In this document: positions 12,501 to 18,917 of the stretch, in pieces | Position numbering within the stretch: the stretch's first letter is position 1 | How the letters are laid out: each line of letters begins with the position of its first letter | Virus record (IMG/VR): IMGVR_UViG_3300020445_000007 | Span: 1 to 44,194 of that record | Length of the DNA stretch: 44,194 nucleotides | Origin: a virus | Direction: 5' to 3' (one strand) | Translations under genes and position numbers: made by a program | Notes under the pieces: generated by a model | Told to the model about the DNA's origin: nothing | What the model saw: only the letters and a program-made list of their open reading frames with translations | Database searches by the model: none

Positions 12501-13487
12501 ATATAGACCATATCCTAAACCATCCTGATACTGCGAAATTCTTTGTAAGTACCACTTATTAAACAACGTAAACTTCATCGATCTTGTCGTTGAAGGTAAC
12601 GAAGAACCTGAAAGACCTAAGCCTGGAGTAGTATCTTCATAAAGATATAGTTCTAAAGGTGTAGTTGCAGTAATTGGAATAGCGATGTAAGCACCATTAC
12701 CATTGCCACCACTGTTACCAGAGCCAGGAGTACCAACTCTTACAACACCAGTAGTATATTCTACACCACCATTATGTACACCATCTGGAGTAGTAGAAAA
12801 GCACCACTTATAGTTTAAGTTAGAAGCATCTCTTACCCAAATATAAACTACAGTACCTGGAACTAGGTAATCTATCTGATAAGATTCATAGACCAAACCA
12901 CCAGCATAGTATCCTAATTTAGGACCAAAGCTACCATTATTAACAACACCTTCATAGGTTGGAGTGGAAGTACTTCCAGTGTAGGGAACAACATTACCAT
13001 ATGCAAAGGGATCTACCTGTTGCTCTAAGTTTGGAATACTATCGCCTTCTTGCGCAATTGCAGTAGCAATTTCTGTTCTTGTAGGGGAATTAAATGTTAA
13101 AGTACCGTGCTCAGTCTTAGGGTCTGTTACTGCGTCTGGAGGGGGAGTTACTTCTGCGGAAAATTTTGTTGCGTCTGCGTGATTAATATGCGACTCTGGG
13201 TTCATCCAGTGTGATATAGCTTCTTCAGTTGCTGATACGTCATCTTTTGGGATTCTAATCTCTTTATCCCAACGAGCACCTATTACTTCAGGAAAATCTA
13301 CGTTACTCTTTAAAACTTCAATATAATTCTGATCCTTTCCAGGAAAATCCAAAAACACTTGGTTAAGTGCTCCAAGATCGTGTGCCTCTATCAGCGACGT
13401 AAAACGTTGTTTCGCACGTTCAATGACGGCTCTTGTATCGGTCTCTTTCGATACCGTAACAATAAGTCTGCCTTCCTCTTTTTGCAT
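3600..13487 (-). CDS. Giant virion protein: subtilase + cupredoxin-like + YHYH domains
   Basis: 3295 aa. Residues 1-100 look like an I9-type protease propeptide. Residues about 330-660 are a subtilisin-family (S8) protease: D344 in YVIDTG, H410 in DSGHGTE, oxyanion N531 in RSAGNG and nucleophile S632 in DGTSFSGP, all in canonical order. GxGY-type beta repeats lie at about 806-956 and 1640-1730. Four cupredoxin-like segments have an upstream His and a C-x2-H-x2-M motif: H1408/C1451/H1454/M1457, H1476/C1522/H1525/M1528, H1910/C1974/H1977/M1980, H2133/C2208/H2211/M2214. Two YHYH-like domains carry DGYPIYGP (about 1251-1268 and 1997-2017). Residues around 2450-2500 show an FDTETGILSGT (He_PIG-like) motif; the rest is beta-rich. 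No signal peptide. It sits among fibre genes behind a late-type promoter, so it is probably virion-borne. Copper binding and protease activity are inferred. Confidence 0.85.
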   Translation of the reverse strand: MQKEEGRLIVTVSKETDTRAVIERAKQRFTSLIEAHDLGALNQVFLDFPGKDQNYIEVLKSNVDFPEVIGARWDKEIRIPKDDVSATEEAISHWMNPESHINHADATKFSAEVTPPPDAVTDPKTEHGTLTFNSPTRTEIATAIAQEGDSIPNLEQQVDPFAYGNVVPYTGSTSTPTYEGVVNNGSFGPKLGYYAGGLVYESYQIDYLVPGTVVYIWVRDASNLNYKWCFSTTPDGVHNGGVEYTTGVVRVGTPGSGNSGGNGNGAYIAIPITATTPLELYLYEDTTPGLGLSGSSLPSTTRSMKFTLFNKWYLQRISQYQDGLGYGLYSLTEDGENSDLYVIDTGVRGCSRPTGSAGANLHPELYHPDYASDLNGATEQANYRVYEVPGYNSGITLNGVANSNEDDSGHGTECAIFAAGRTFGVSKKSKIYSLKVFNELGSEYSTFSSRFAYAILAIVNHNNPAHANWKGNYRPAIVNASLGTTAPGPSYPYVPKNEPGFDTGLGSDTLFDDYENYLVANHIILVRSAGNGFYTIGGSSYEGYQGKFLPGVRSNGPKDNKWNMEIGQESLDGKITVGATSWANTFSAFSNYGTITTSAPGESVYVPQYYWNSNTVYNQVSSSYYACTDGTSFSGPIVAGILLQWATKMAYLQNYTYEGGQSLPKLAKAWLRRPLDWDYSRQYNGGNASPVSYEFGGGSVQTYPNNSLDEITLDGVNLTVAVGQASNVITFNLGSEFSRFNPVIGNLVQVRTPIGIISQDVISDVWVTSAGSPTAAYHKEGGLFNLVSDNHPAPGLYGTFPKAGTSGYVSNLTLSQQGSGYTVAPVVSFSGGGGVDAAASATITLTGGAVTGINIDQAGSGYTVAPTVVLTGDGVGATATATISLTGGGIQSVTVTNGGHGYNPLDLPTITFTGGGGLGASATAVVVDGVVTAVTINSPGSGYTVAPTVGIANASAPVNNPAHNPDNDFVSGGGSVTTGNLNTVSRALTQVADNLPQPALYGVFPNANNSYSILPKGYNHTITYRGGRNVTADTPTSTQGFAYDMLGLTKNGVSIRNWSHGSGVNLPSGYNCPTGYAFDKYTTRTAFGADEGTGIVNTDGAYYYITGDFLINTWKGSTTNYVVTVVNTAGGNRYYLDGNQTPNLILSEGNTYYFDQSDSTNTGYPFRLADSQDGIHIQGGSEYLTGIKYQGTPGDGQAGTGTYLQVQPEAANLYYYCSLYSGYGGAASVTTNTNSAALPSHTTSDIINATHHSPIVGYAMDGYPIYGPIGYDDPASNTTLARMISAYDVRSVRSGTPYTPVNYTWDVTASDSNDYLFTATGGSSNSGTDVSIAANVGDNLIFNVNASYVTGGGGGSTPQTYNLVVTASNSNDYTISGSDRNGNQNGADPGLTFYEGDTINFTVSASGHPFYLKTAAGTGTGNQVSGATNQGTQSGTVSWTPTTAGTYYYQCEYHGSMVGTITVSAPGGGGGTTVNHPFWIQKVPAPYNPAQVVATVTNNGNHNATVLWNTSTTYPGTYYYVCEAHQAMTGTITLTEPVGYAPNTNTYPMGSFIQDYELKTGTNTAGESIHLDRRNGRFCITPDFPGGTYAYFMTFNSSATPVFPYVIGDYFYGDPVAYGGSASANPVFEEPAAAGCDIGTQTGVLDAITIDVPGVGYTTCTVSFTGGGGGAGAQASATLSVLDGYISALNVTTPGTGYSTAPTVSIAAPNVAGGVQATAVASIAITAGNPNSIVDQSFDQDFNWRGGTDYGHSTTLPVAIPLRSVKPFGISTTGVYMYHYSNESGPTPGWTFNDVTNENLTGADTYGGYPNAANVYGYNSSKLLESYEDEAVRTGSTYIANSYFDLGYQTINWVVTVDVKTAGNNDFGSGSANGYFLRSAAGVTTEQPTLEFTKGNTYIFNQDDTSNDTHPLYFSSTDDGVHSGGVKYNDGVTYRLNGVSVDAVTYVSSFDVATTRSVTIIVPLDAPADLHYVCNNHSKMGDAITTNTNIQGDYRRHANGHSKILGIAFDGYPIYGPYGYQDETNSSSSVVRLKPGYMQKLVGRTPDGYLNRPSTVSYPYKSFNEDFEYAGNDNDGLETTYTVVVSAAVTSGSGNRYYISGTGLDGTVEKPSFNFRKGRKYIFNLSDASNDTHAMLFSVYGDGVSQGWHVSGQNAQDINAVYTAGVVYKLEDAVVDYAAYVAGFDAATLRSVEVTPAVDAPQALFYFCYNHANMGERLIVGDLDKRNGRYCKTPDYPNGTYAYFITEDDNGDPAFPYIAGDTFKSDPIFPGDTAYEGDSFVYDVGGVEFNALQYTWHPITDVDSANTSFQITPAEASFTAQSSEVGGNLLKVSNVTGTHQAMDGIWTWQQESANNKLWYQTEQQELAGEGEGTEILQLPVDRGTDHNHADEPVTRGAVTPYIDLLTTWYTPAGSLGTFNLGQAVNIQLGVSFLRTFAAETIVDRDYTLSSSASIATTGLTFDTETGILSGTLTNTETLNLTLSVEENISGQTQEYTIQLTNVTTNTSDVEMVYDATSKVVDYNTVYTVHGEPNDDVSWVNQNWYSRPLFYKSLSTMFTQTQFDNDKFEYVPFWQLYGDKGGGSQWYNLNELAAATSSGYEEGDWFENNVDNKNTHYAYVEKYEDVTGREMGFSHLVVNKWWKFANAFFRCKMRWRVTYDLVAVGADYQVQVNAGGSTVFEVPKGAFYRFNLSDSSWTGKTFEFRLGATASASTTNVRTYGTPGSAGAWAEVYIPESYSLASIWFGQSGGTTFASQHLDFTTTYNAIITSTVQLTVSNLPALPAQPALTMYSGANAITANLFTANTEYGGETHYPNTTPYLTADKDPKNGRFPVQLVCTDQNIEYIWFSKSFTYDTATGTKSFAWKTQYETYPDYVPLASNYYRSRVDARNDVTVDYSPTEGGNGVYVGNYISTTEEFPLRSMYGGYAVEVPIQNPSGLVPPLDNSGNVIRATDIPCNGIPSGVNEPYSFQLYLYNGSYSSLSNEISVIANPPQLGMWWYEYSNGWTGTLSNGYLRHVDGFVDTALTCGDYFGNILTRSFVIDVAGSPLSALPYIDINSLQIQDYYKGAQNFSVTNNQTQDVTVSYTIDAGTFTWRMRIINEFPYMETTDGGTRTIFTLNNATHANGPTVVNTGDFSTYTGQLAAATGLLRECPFRGDTSINMPVDFSVKNDIQPAIFPARGTQKVYTLWVELIGSPFTLTDLINLTAVADPCQDHTYDFAYTQNGACVTPSNDYFCNFIKPLRDRNHPEQPIIGMDGIAQVKVTDGITPRTLDFQVPAPWPILYSYLGDCNPTCS
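6840..9900 (-). repeat. Cupredoxin-like and YHYH domain duplications in the giant protein
   Basis: Reading with the gene: a degenerate cupredoxin-like copy (LYYYCSLYSGYGG, ligand His replaced by Tyr), YHYH copy 1, two intact copper motifs, an intact third motif followed by YHYH copy 2, and a fourth intact motif. The order cupredoxin then YHYH occurs twice, so the pair seems duplicated as a block. Confidence 0.7.
10615..11085 (-). repeat. GxGY-type tandem repeats in the giant protein
   Basis: Four units of about 35-40 residues share GSGYTVAPxV, a GGGG or GDG turn, and A-x-A-T-I/V strands, followed by a V-T-x-(I/V) strand. A further pair is at about 8290-8575. Related units occur in the gp5-like and gp53 proteins. 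Confidence 0.8.
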
Positions 13488-13521
13488 TATTCCAAAAGTA
13501 AGTGGTACTTTCCCTAAGTGT

Positions 13522-13529
13522 TATTTAGT
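13522..13529 (-). promoter_or_regulatory. Late-promoter-like box ACTAAATA
   Basis: ACTAAATA lies 35 nt upstream of the giant-protein ATG and contains the TAA stop of the PKHD oxygenase gene. It matches T4 late TATAAATA at 6 of 8 positions and is identical to boxes at 28666 and 33299. Confidence 0.5.
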
Positions 13530-14199
13530 AAGCTTTATAACGCATCAAAGCATTCAGTTGTTCATCCAAAGTTCTTGTCATACCATAATGAGGATCATCA
13601 GGAGAGGTTGCGTTAGGATAAAGTTTATGTAGTTCAGTTTTTGTCTCATAATTAAGGGTTGCAATCCGTCGATCATCATCACAACGGAACATTGATGTAG
13701 TCCAAAAAACAGCTACGTTTCTTTCACCAGATGTTACCTCTTTGACCATATGCCTAGTTCCAGTGGGATAACTAAATGCCCATCCAGCAGGTAATTTAAC
13801 TTCAAGAGTTTCAGTACCGTGCTCTAAGACTAGTTCTCCTCCTTCATATTCATCTGGTTCGTTTAAAAATACAGTTGTACTAAAATCAGTTCTTGCTTGA
13901 CCACCCATAAAAGGTGAGTCGCAATGCCAATTATAATGCATACCCTCGGTATACTTAACGAATAAAGCTACGGTACTGGTACAGCCCCACATATAAAAAT
14001 TGGGTACTGTATGCTTCTGAAAATTATCCCAGATTATATTCCAAGCAGCCTTACTGTGCTCATCCTGCATCTCAACATTGTTTTTGATTTTCTTGTCATT
14101 AGCACCAGTCTTGGCACCATCAGTAAAATCAGAGAAACCATAAAAATCTTGAACGTGTTTAAGATTAACATCATTCAATAGCTCATAACGAAAAAACAT
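13525..14199 (-). CDS. 2OG-Fe(II) oxygenase, PKHD-type hydroxylase
   Basis: 224 aa, the usual size for PKHD/PiuC-like Fe(II)/2-oxoglutarate hydroxylases. The iron ligands appear as H92-x-D94 (NWHCDSPF) and H150 (TGTRHMV), with R160 (SGERNVAVFW) as the probable 2-oxoglutarate anchor. The family phrases FLNEPDEYEGGELVLEHG and KLPAGWAFSYPTGTRH are clear. Such enzymes hydroxylate proline or other residues of proteins; the phage substrate is unknown. It lies 2 nt after the tail-chaperone-like gene and before the giant protein, so a virion protein substrate is possible (inference). Its TAA stop lies inside the late-promoter-like box of the next gene. Confidence 0.88.
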   Translation of the reverse strand: MFFRYELLNDVNLKHVQDFYGFSDFTDGAKTGANDKKIKNNVEMQDEHSKAAWNIIWDNFQKHTVPNFYMWGCTSTVALFVKYTEGMHYNWHCDSPFMGGQARTDFSTTVFLNEPDEYEGGELVLEHGTETLEVKLPAGWAFSYPTGTRHMVKEVTSGERNVAVFWTTSMFRCDDDRRIATLNYETKTELHKLYPNATSPDDPHYGMTRTLDEQLNALMRYKAY

Positions 14200-14201
14200 A
14201 A

Positions 14202-14879
14202 TTAGGGCACAAATGTAGCGTCAGTAGGGGGAACTGGCCAACCAGTAAAGTTATTATAATCATATGGATCTGCTTGTTGAGACGGGAGATCTCTTAAACG
14301 TTTCCTGTATGTCTTCCAATTATCTTTAACTCTAGCAGCAGCAGGTACTTGAGCTGGGGGATCAGCAGCATAATGTTCCCATATATCTTCCAACATATAG
14401 AAATCAGTGTCTTGCATTAATTGATCTCTCATAGCACGAAGTGCTAGAAGATTCTCTGGAATTTGATTGTCAACGAAATATTTTCTCTGGTTCTCTGCAT
14501 CAAGTGCTGCTTGTTGCTCCGCATTATATGCAGTTTCGTACGTTGTACGAAGAGGAGTCAACGTGTTAACCAAAGTAGTTGCTTCATTAACCTTTGTAGA
14601 ATCATTAGTAGTAATAGCTACTTCACCACTTAGATCCTTATTTTCGGCAAGATACCAAACTGCTTCACCTACTGGATTATTTTCTTTCCAATAGTGAAGG
14701 CAAGTTAATTCATCTACACCAGCAACGTGGAATGTACCATTAATGGCAGGAAGAACTGTACTAGTCCAATCACTATCAGAGATAACAAATCCCTGTTGCT
14801 TACCAGTTGAATTTTTACCGCCGATAATTTTACTATCTACCCAGATAGTGAAATCGGCTTCTCCAAAATTACGAGCCAT
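14202..14879 (-). CDS. Tail-assembly-chaperone-like protein
   Basis: 225 aa. The C-terminal half (about 140-225) has the layout of the Phage_tail_APC family seen after fibre genes: a conserved R-x-x-R-D-Q-L helix (LRAMRDQLMQDTDFY), a Y-R-K-R-L-R-D-L-P helix, and a terminal W-P-V-P-P motif. The N-terminal 100 residues are not recognised. A central Ala/Glu-rich helix (about 115-140) may be a coiled coil. It overlaps the upstream oxygenase gene by 11 nt and is 2 nt from the next oxygenase, forming a three-gene set. By family analogy it may help fold or attach a fibre; the partner is unknown. Confidence 0.7.
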   Translation of the reverse strand: MARNFGEADFTIWVDSKIIGGKNSTGKQQGFVISDSDWTSTVLPAINGTFHVAGVDELTCLHYWKENNPVGEAVWYLAENKDLSGEVAITTNDSTKVNEATTLVNTLTPLRTTYETAYNAEQQAALDAENQRKYFVDNQIPENLLALRAMRDQLMQDTDFYMLEDIWEHYAADPPAQVPAAARVKDNWKTYRKRLRDLPSQQADPYDYNNFTGWPVPPTDATFVP

Positions 14880-15519
14880 TTAATAGATACCATCCTGTCA
14901 ATATGTATTTATCACCTGATAAAACTGTATTTCCCTTGTGTGTATGCGTAAAACCAGCAGGCCATACAACACAGGTTCCCCTTGTAGGTTTAATCCTTCT
15001 CTTCTGATCAAAAAATTCTGTCTCACCACCATCTTCTACATCATTTAAGTAAATCATCCAAACTAAAACACGTGGAGAATGAGATAAACCCATTGCTTCA
15101 TAGTGCCATACGTGATAACCACCACCCTCAGGAGTATGCTGAAACTTGATGACACTACTCATCATCGTTTCTGTTTCTAACTGTGGATACTTAAAGATAT
15201 AGTGTTGGGTAATCGATTTAAGATATTGTAAGGTAACGTTCTGTAAGGTAGGATTATTATGATTGATTAAAATTTGCTTATCATATCTACCAAGAGAACC
15301 TTGCGGAAACTGTACTCTACCATCAGCAACAGTTGTAGAATCTAACTTAGGAGTAACTATATCCGCAGCCTGCTCTAAAGTATCATACCAGTCAATATAC
15401 TGCTGGCATAAACCCTCTGGCATTAATCCTGGCCAGACTCCAATGAAATCACTGAACTCTGATTCTGTAACCTTGGAGTCTAACATCAACTCCATAGGTT
15501 TTATTGGTGCTAAATCCAT
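14869..15519 (-). CDS. 2OG-Fe(II) oxygenase, prolyl-4-hydroxylase-like
   Basis: 216 aa. The double-stranded beta-helix core is visible: GGGYHVWHYE gives an H139-x-E141 pair where most relatives have H-x-D, then LVWMIYLNDVEDGGETEFF, the G-x-x-V-V-W-P-A-G-F-T-H strand with the distal His (H192 or H194), and K204 (GDKYILTGW) as probable 2-oxoglutarate anchor. Glu in place of Asp is a conservative change that can be tolerated but is notable. The last codons overlap the start of the chaperone-like gene. Likely a protein hydroxylase; the substrate is unknown. It differs enough from the 224-aa enzyme that recent duplication is unlikely. Confidence 0.88.
   Translation of the reverse strand: MDLAPIKPMELMLDSKVTESEFSDFIGVWPGLMPEGLCQQYIDWYDTLEQAADIVTPKLDSTTVADGRVQFPQGSLGRYDKQILINHNNPTLQNVTLQYLKSITQHYIFKYPQLETETMMSSVIKFQHTPEGGGYHVWHYEAMGLSHSPRVLVWMIYLNDVEDGGETEFFDQKRRIKPTRGTCVVWPAGFTHTHKGNTVLSGDKYILTGWYLLNGS
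14906..14913 (-). promoter_or_regulatory. Late-promoter-like box GATAAATA
   Basis: GATAAATA (7 of 8 to TATAAATA) lies 27 nt before the ATG of the tail-chaperone-like gene, inside the end of the HxE oxygenase gene. It encodes Asp-Lys-Tyr there, so chance is possible. Confidence 0.4.
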
Positions 15520-15548
15520 AACAAATCTACTCTAAGAGCAGTATAACA

Positions 15549-15556
15549 CATTTATG
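15549..15556 (-). promoter_or_regulatory. Weak late-promoter-like box CATAAATG
   Basis: CATAAATG (6 of 8) overlaps the stop of the 1121-aa collar protein and lies 30 nt before the HxE oxygenase ATG. Its position repeats the stop-codon overlap seen at other boxes, but the last base is off consensus. Confidence 0.3.
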
Positions 15557-18500
15557 GATCTCCGTCACCTGGTTCCCACACATCATTAATATCACTAGTA
15601 TTTAAATCACCGCCTGGCATCGTGATTGAGAATGTCGCTGTAGCAGCAGTGTTATGACCTGTAGAAGGACCACTGAAGTCAGCAACGTTACAATGTGCTG
15701 TAAGATCTATAAAGTCATCATCTGTCTGACCTGATGGTAGATCTTCTACAAGGAATTTACCATTGATAACTCGTGCCTTCAACTCACCTGAGTTAGAAGC
15801 ACCACCAGCACCGATGATATTCAATATACTTGTACACGTCCAAGTAGTACCAGCATTAATTAATGCAGGGAAGACATCAATATAACCTTGATTACTAACT
15901 CCTACTGTGCTAAAGTTATATGTTGTTTGAGGAGAGTTACCTACTCCAAAGTTAGATCCAGTAAAGTATGCTGTATTCTGCCAATCGCTATACCTAGCAA
16001 TTCTAAACTGAAGAGCAACAAATCTGTATCCAGAAATTGCAACCATTCCAGCAGTGTTAGATGCTTCTACTTTAATGATTCCCTTTCTCTTAGAAGCAGA
16101 GATTGCATCCACACCACCAAGAGAGTTACCATTCTCACTAGGCATAGGAACAACACTACTCCAAGTACCTGTAGCATTGTTACCAGTGCTACCTAAGTTA
16201 GTATTAACACCATCATTCGATGGGTTTGTACCACTATCTGTATATGTTCCCCAGTAAATACCACCCCAAATAGTATTAGCAGTTCCAGTAACAGCATATC
16301 CAACTGTAATTGGTTCGTTACAACAGAAGTATAACCAGTCTAACGCATCAGCTGATGCACCTGAAGTCATAATAAACTGACTACTACCAACAGCAGGTGT
16401 ATATGATCTGTTAACTGTTAGTGTAATCTCTGGCATACTAATCACTGTTATGGCTACGTTAGCAGAATCAGATCCACTAGAGTTTGTAGCAGTAATTGTA
16501 TACGTTGTGTTAACTTGAGGAGCAACGTTGAATACACCAGAAGTAGTTGTAGGGTTCCAGTTAGGATCATTAGGTGTAGATGTACCAGATATAGTAACAC
16601 CAGCAGTATTAATCGTACTCCAAGTCATTATTGCTTCAGTGTCATCATCTGGATCGTAGTTACCATACTCAGTAGTTGTAATATTAGATGATAGTGAGAC
16701 CTCTGGAAGAGGTAGAGGATCAACAGTTAATGTAACTTGTTGAGTACTCTGACCGTGTTGGTTTTCTAGTGTAATATAGTATATTGTGGTTGCAGTCGGT
16801 GATACACTTTGACTGAAGAATGTTGTAGTATGAGAAGCATTATCCCAATTTGTATCTGTTGGAGATGATGTTGCAGATATAAACGTATCCGCATCATTAC
16901 AGTTATATGATACCGCAGAAGATCCACCAGCAGTTATCTGAGTGGGGTTAACACTCATATTAATTGTAGGAGCATTAGCAGCCTGAACATTAACTACTGT
17001 AGTTCCTGTTGTAGAACCCCAAGCATTACTTAAGGTAACAGTATATGTTGTCGTAACCGTTGGATAAACTGCAAGTGTCTGTCCTGTTGCAGTAGTAGCA
17101 CCAAAGTTTGAAGATACAACAGCTGTTGCTCCAGCAGACTCAAACGTTACATTAGCAGCAGTACCAGAAGAAACACTTGTTGGTAGTGCTGATATTGTAA
17201 TTGTAGGTGCTGCCTCATAAGTTATAGTTGCCTGAGCAGTCATTACAGTTGAAGCATTAAACTTAACTCTAATTTCATACTGAGCATTTGTACCACCACT
17301 CGCAGGTGCTTCTAGAGTCATACTAATAGTATCATCTAAAACATATCCAGTTTTAGTAGCAAGTCCAGTTCCTCCTACATTAATAGGCTGAGAACTTACT
17401 GACTCACCACCTGTCTTTAATACTTCAACGTCAAAAGAATATGTGTTACTAACACCAGTAAGATTGAAACTTACAAGTCCATCTCCACTAGCTTGAGTAA
17501 CTGCAATGTTAAAAGGACCAACTTGGTCAGGAGTTTGATCACCAGCACCGCCACCTGGAGGTGGTGTGTAAGCATCACTACTAACTCCTGCAAATATCAT
17601 ATATGCAGTCTCTTGATATTCTGGTTGAAGATCAGGTGTTCCTTCTAAACCTAGGTCAACATCTAATTGGAAAGTAACTTGAGTAGCATCTACAGGAGAC
17701 ATATCAAACACCCACTGCATCATAGATGCGGTTGGTTTAATAGTACAAGAACCATTGTTTATATCGATTAAACCTTCATTTGCAGGATCAGCACTACCAC
17801 CACCAGAACCACTAGTCTGCTCTTCTTTTACCTGTATCTCATAATAGTTAGGATTTTGCCAAGAGTTACCATTATCTACTGCCAATGATCCACCATAATA
17901 TCTCTTACCACCTGACTCTACTGGCTCTGACTGACCAGTTCCCATTGTGATAGTACCAACAGTGGAACCCTGATAAACATAAGTGAATACATTCTGATAG
18001 AATGAAACATAATTCTGAGTAGTATATGCAGGACCGTAAGTAGTTACCCAACTGGTACTACTGCTACCACTACCACCACTACCAGATACACAAAAATCTT
18101 GATACCAATCATTACCAGCGTATCCATTTCCTGCTGTGTTTTGTCCTCTTATACCTACGGAATCACCCCATCCTTTATGGTAAGAAACAGTTCCTCCAAT
18201 ACTACCTTTAAATGAAACCCAGTGTGAATGAGGTTCAGAAGCACCTCCTGTAACTAATATTTGCGAACCATCGTAAGTTGTACCGCCACTAGGACCACCT
18301 TGAATCTGTGTATCTCCACTACCAGGACTAGTACGGTCAGCAGTAATACCACCACCACTTGTCATACTGGTGTATCCAGTACCGTGACTATGAGGTGGCC
18401 AATGAGGCATTGTGTGGTTAGCAAGGAAACCACTGTTAACTTCTAAAACACCATCTGTAATCTGAGTTGATACTTGCTGAAGTCTACTCGTATTAAATGT

Positions 18501-18917
18501 ACTCTGTACACTTCCAGATACAAGTTGAACTCTTGAAGCAACATCAAGTAACGTTATATTATTTTTACCACCTGTAGTACCAGTGTTATTTGTTGTACCA
18601 CTATCGTGTTGTTCTAATTGAGGGGAGGCACCATCTGGTCTCAATCTACCAGTACCTACAACTCTTCTATCTCTAAGATCGGGAACATTGAAACTACCTG
18701 TCATCGCAGGGAATGTACCAGTAACAGTTCCACCATACGTTGCTTGAATAATAGTATACAAACCCAAATATTCATTTGGATCAAGTGACCTACCATTACA
18801 TTCTAACCATCCAGCAGGGGCATAATAAGCACCAGTAGCATCTTTAGGCATCATAGAGATGGTGCCAACTTGTACTCCATTCCACGCAGGAGATGTTTGT
18901 GAATAATACTTTGCCAT
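15552..18917 (-). CDS. Tail-collar-domain protein with Ig/PKD-like repeats
   Basis: 1121 aa. Residues about 16-95 are a phage tail collar domain: VGTISMMP, PAGWLECNGRSLDPNEY, YGG and FNVPDLRDRRVVGTGR. The next section has Gly/Ser/His-rich loops (HTMPHWPPHSHGTGY) typical of collar fibres. Three Ig/PKD-like beta domains occupy roughly 565-835, each ending in a T-T-x-Y-x-(V/I)-T strand (TTTYTVTLSN, TTIYYITLEN, NTTYTITATN). The C-terminal 290 residues are beta-rich and unrecognised. It starts in a TAATG overlap with the stop of the preceding collar protein. It is the largest of three tandem collar-domain genes and is probably a receptor-binding or fibre protein. Confidence 0.82.
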   Translation of the reverse strand: MAKYYSQTSPAWNGVQVGTISMMPKDATGAYYAPAGWLECNGRSLDPNEYLGLYTIIQATYGGTVTGTFPAMTGSFNVPDLRDRRVVGTGRLRPDGASPQLEQHDSGTTNNTGTTGGKNNITLLDVASRVQLVSGSVQSTFNTSRLQQVSTQITDGVLEVNSGFLANHTMPHWPPHSHGTGYTSMTSGGGITADRTSPGSGDTQIQGGPSGGTTYDGSQILVTGGASEPHSHWVSFKGSIGGTVSYHKGWGDSVGIRGQNTAGNGYAGNDWYQDFCVSGSGGSGSSSTSWVTTYGPAYTTQNYVSFYQNVFTYVYQGSTVGTITMGTGQSEPVESGGKRYYGGSLAVDNGNSWQNPNYYEIQVKEEQTSGSGGGSADPANEGLIDINNGSCTIKPTASMMQWVFDMSPVDATQVTFQLDVDLGLEGTPDLQPEYQETAYMIFAGVSSDAYTPPPGGGAGDQTPDQVGPFNIAVTQASGDGLVSFNLTGVSNTYSFDVEVLKTGGESVSSQPINVGGTGLATKTGYVLDDTISMTLEAPASGGTNAQYEIRVKFNASTVMTAQATITYEAAPTITISALPTSVSSGTAANVTFESAGATAVVSSNFGATTATGQTLAVYPTVTTTYTVTLSNAWGSTTGTTVVNVQAANAPTINMSVNPTQITAGGSSAVSYNCNDADTFISATSSPTDTNWDNASHTTTFFSQSVSPTATTIYYITLENQHGQSTQQVTLTVDPLPLPEVSLSSNITTTEYGNYDPDDDTEAIMTWSTINTAGVTISGTSTPNDPNWNPTTTSGVFNVAPQVNTTYTITATNSSGSDSANVAITVISMPEITLTVNRSYTPAVGSSQFIMTSGASADALDWLYFCCNEPITVGYAVTGTANTIWGGIYWGTYTDSGTNPSNDGVNTNLGSTGNNATGTWSSVVPMPSENGNSLGGVDAISASKRKGIIKVEASNTAGMVAISGYRFVALQFRIARYSDWQNTAYFTGSNFGVGNSPQTTYNFSTVGVSNQGYIDVFPALINAGTTWTCTSILNIIGAGGASNSGELKARVINGKFLVEDLPSGQTDDDFIDLTAHCNVADFSGPSTGHNTAATATFSITMPGGDLNTSDINDVWEPGDGDP

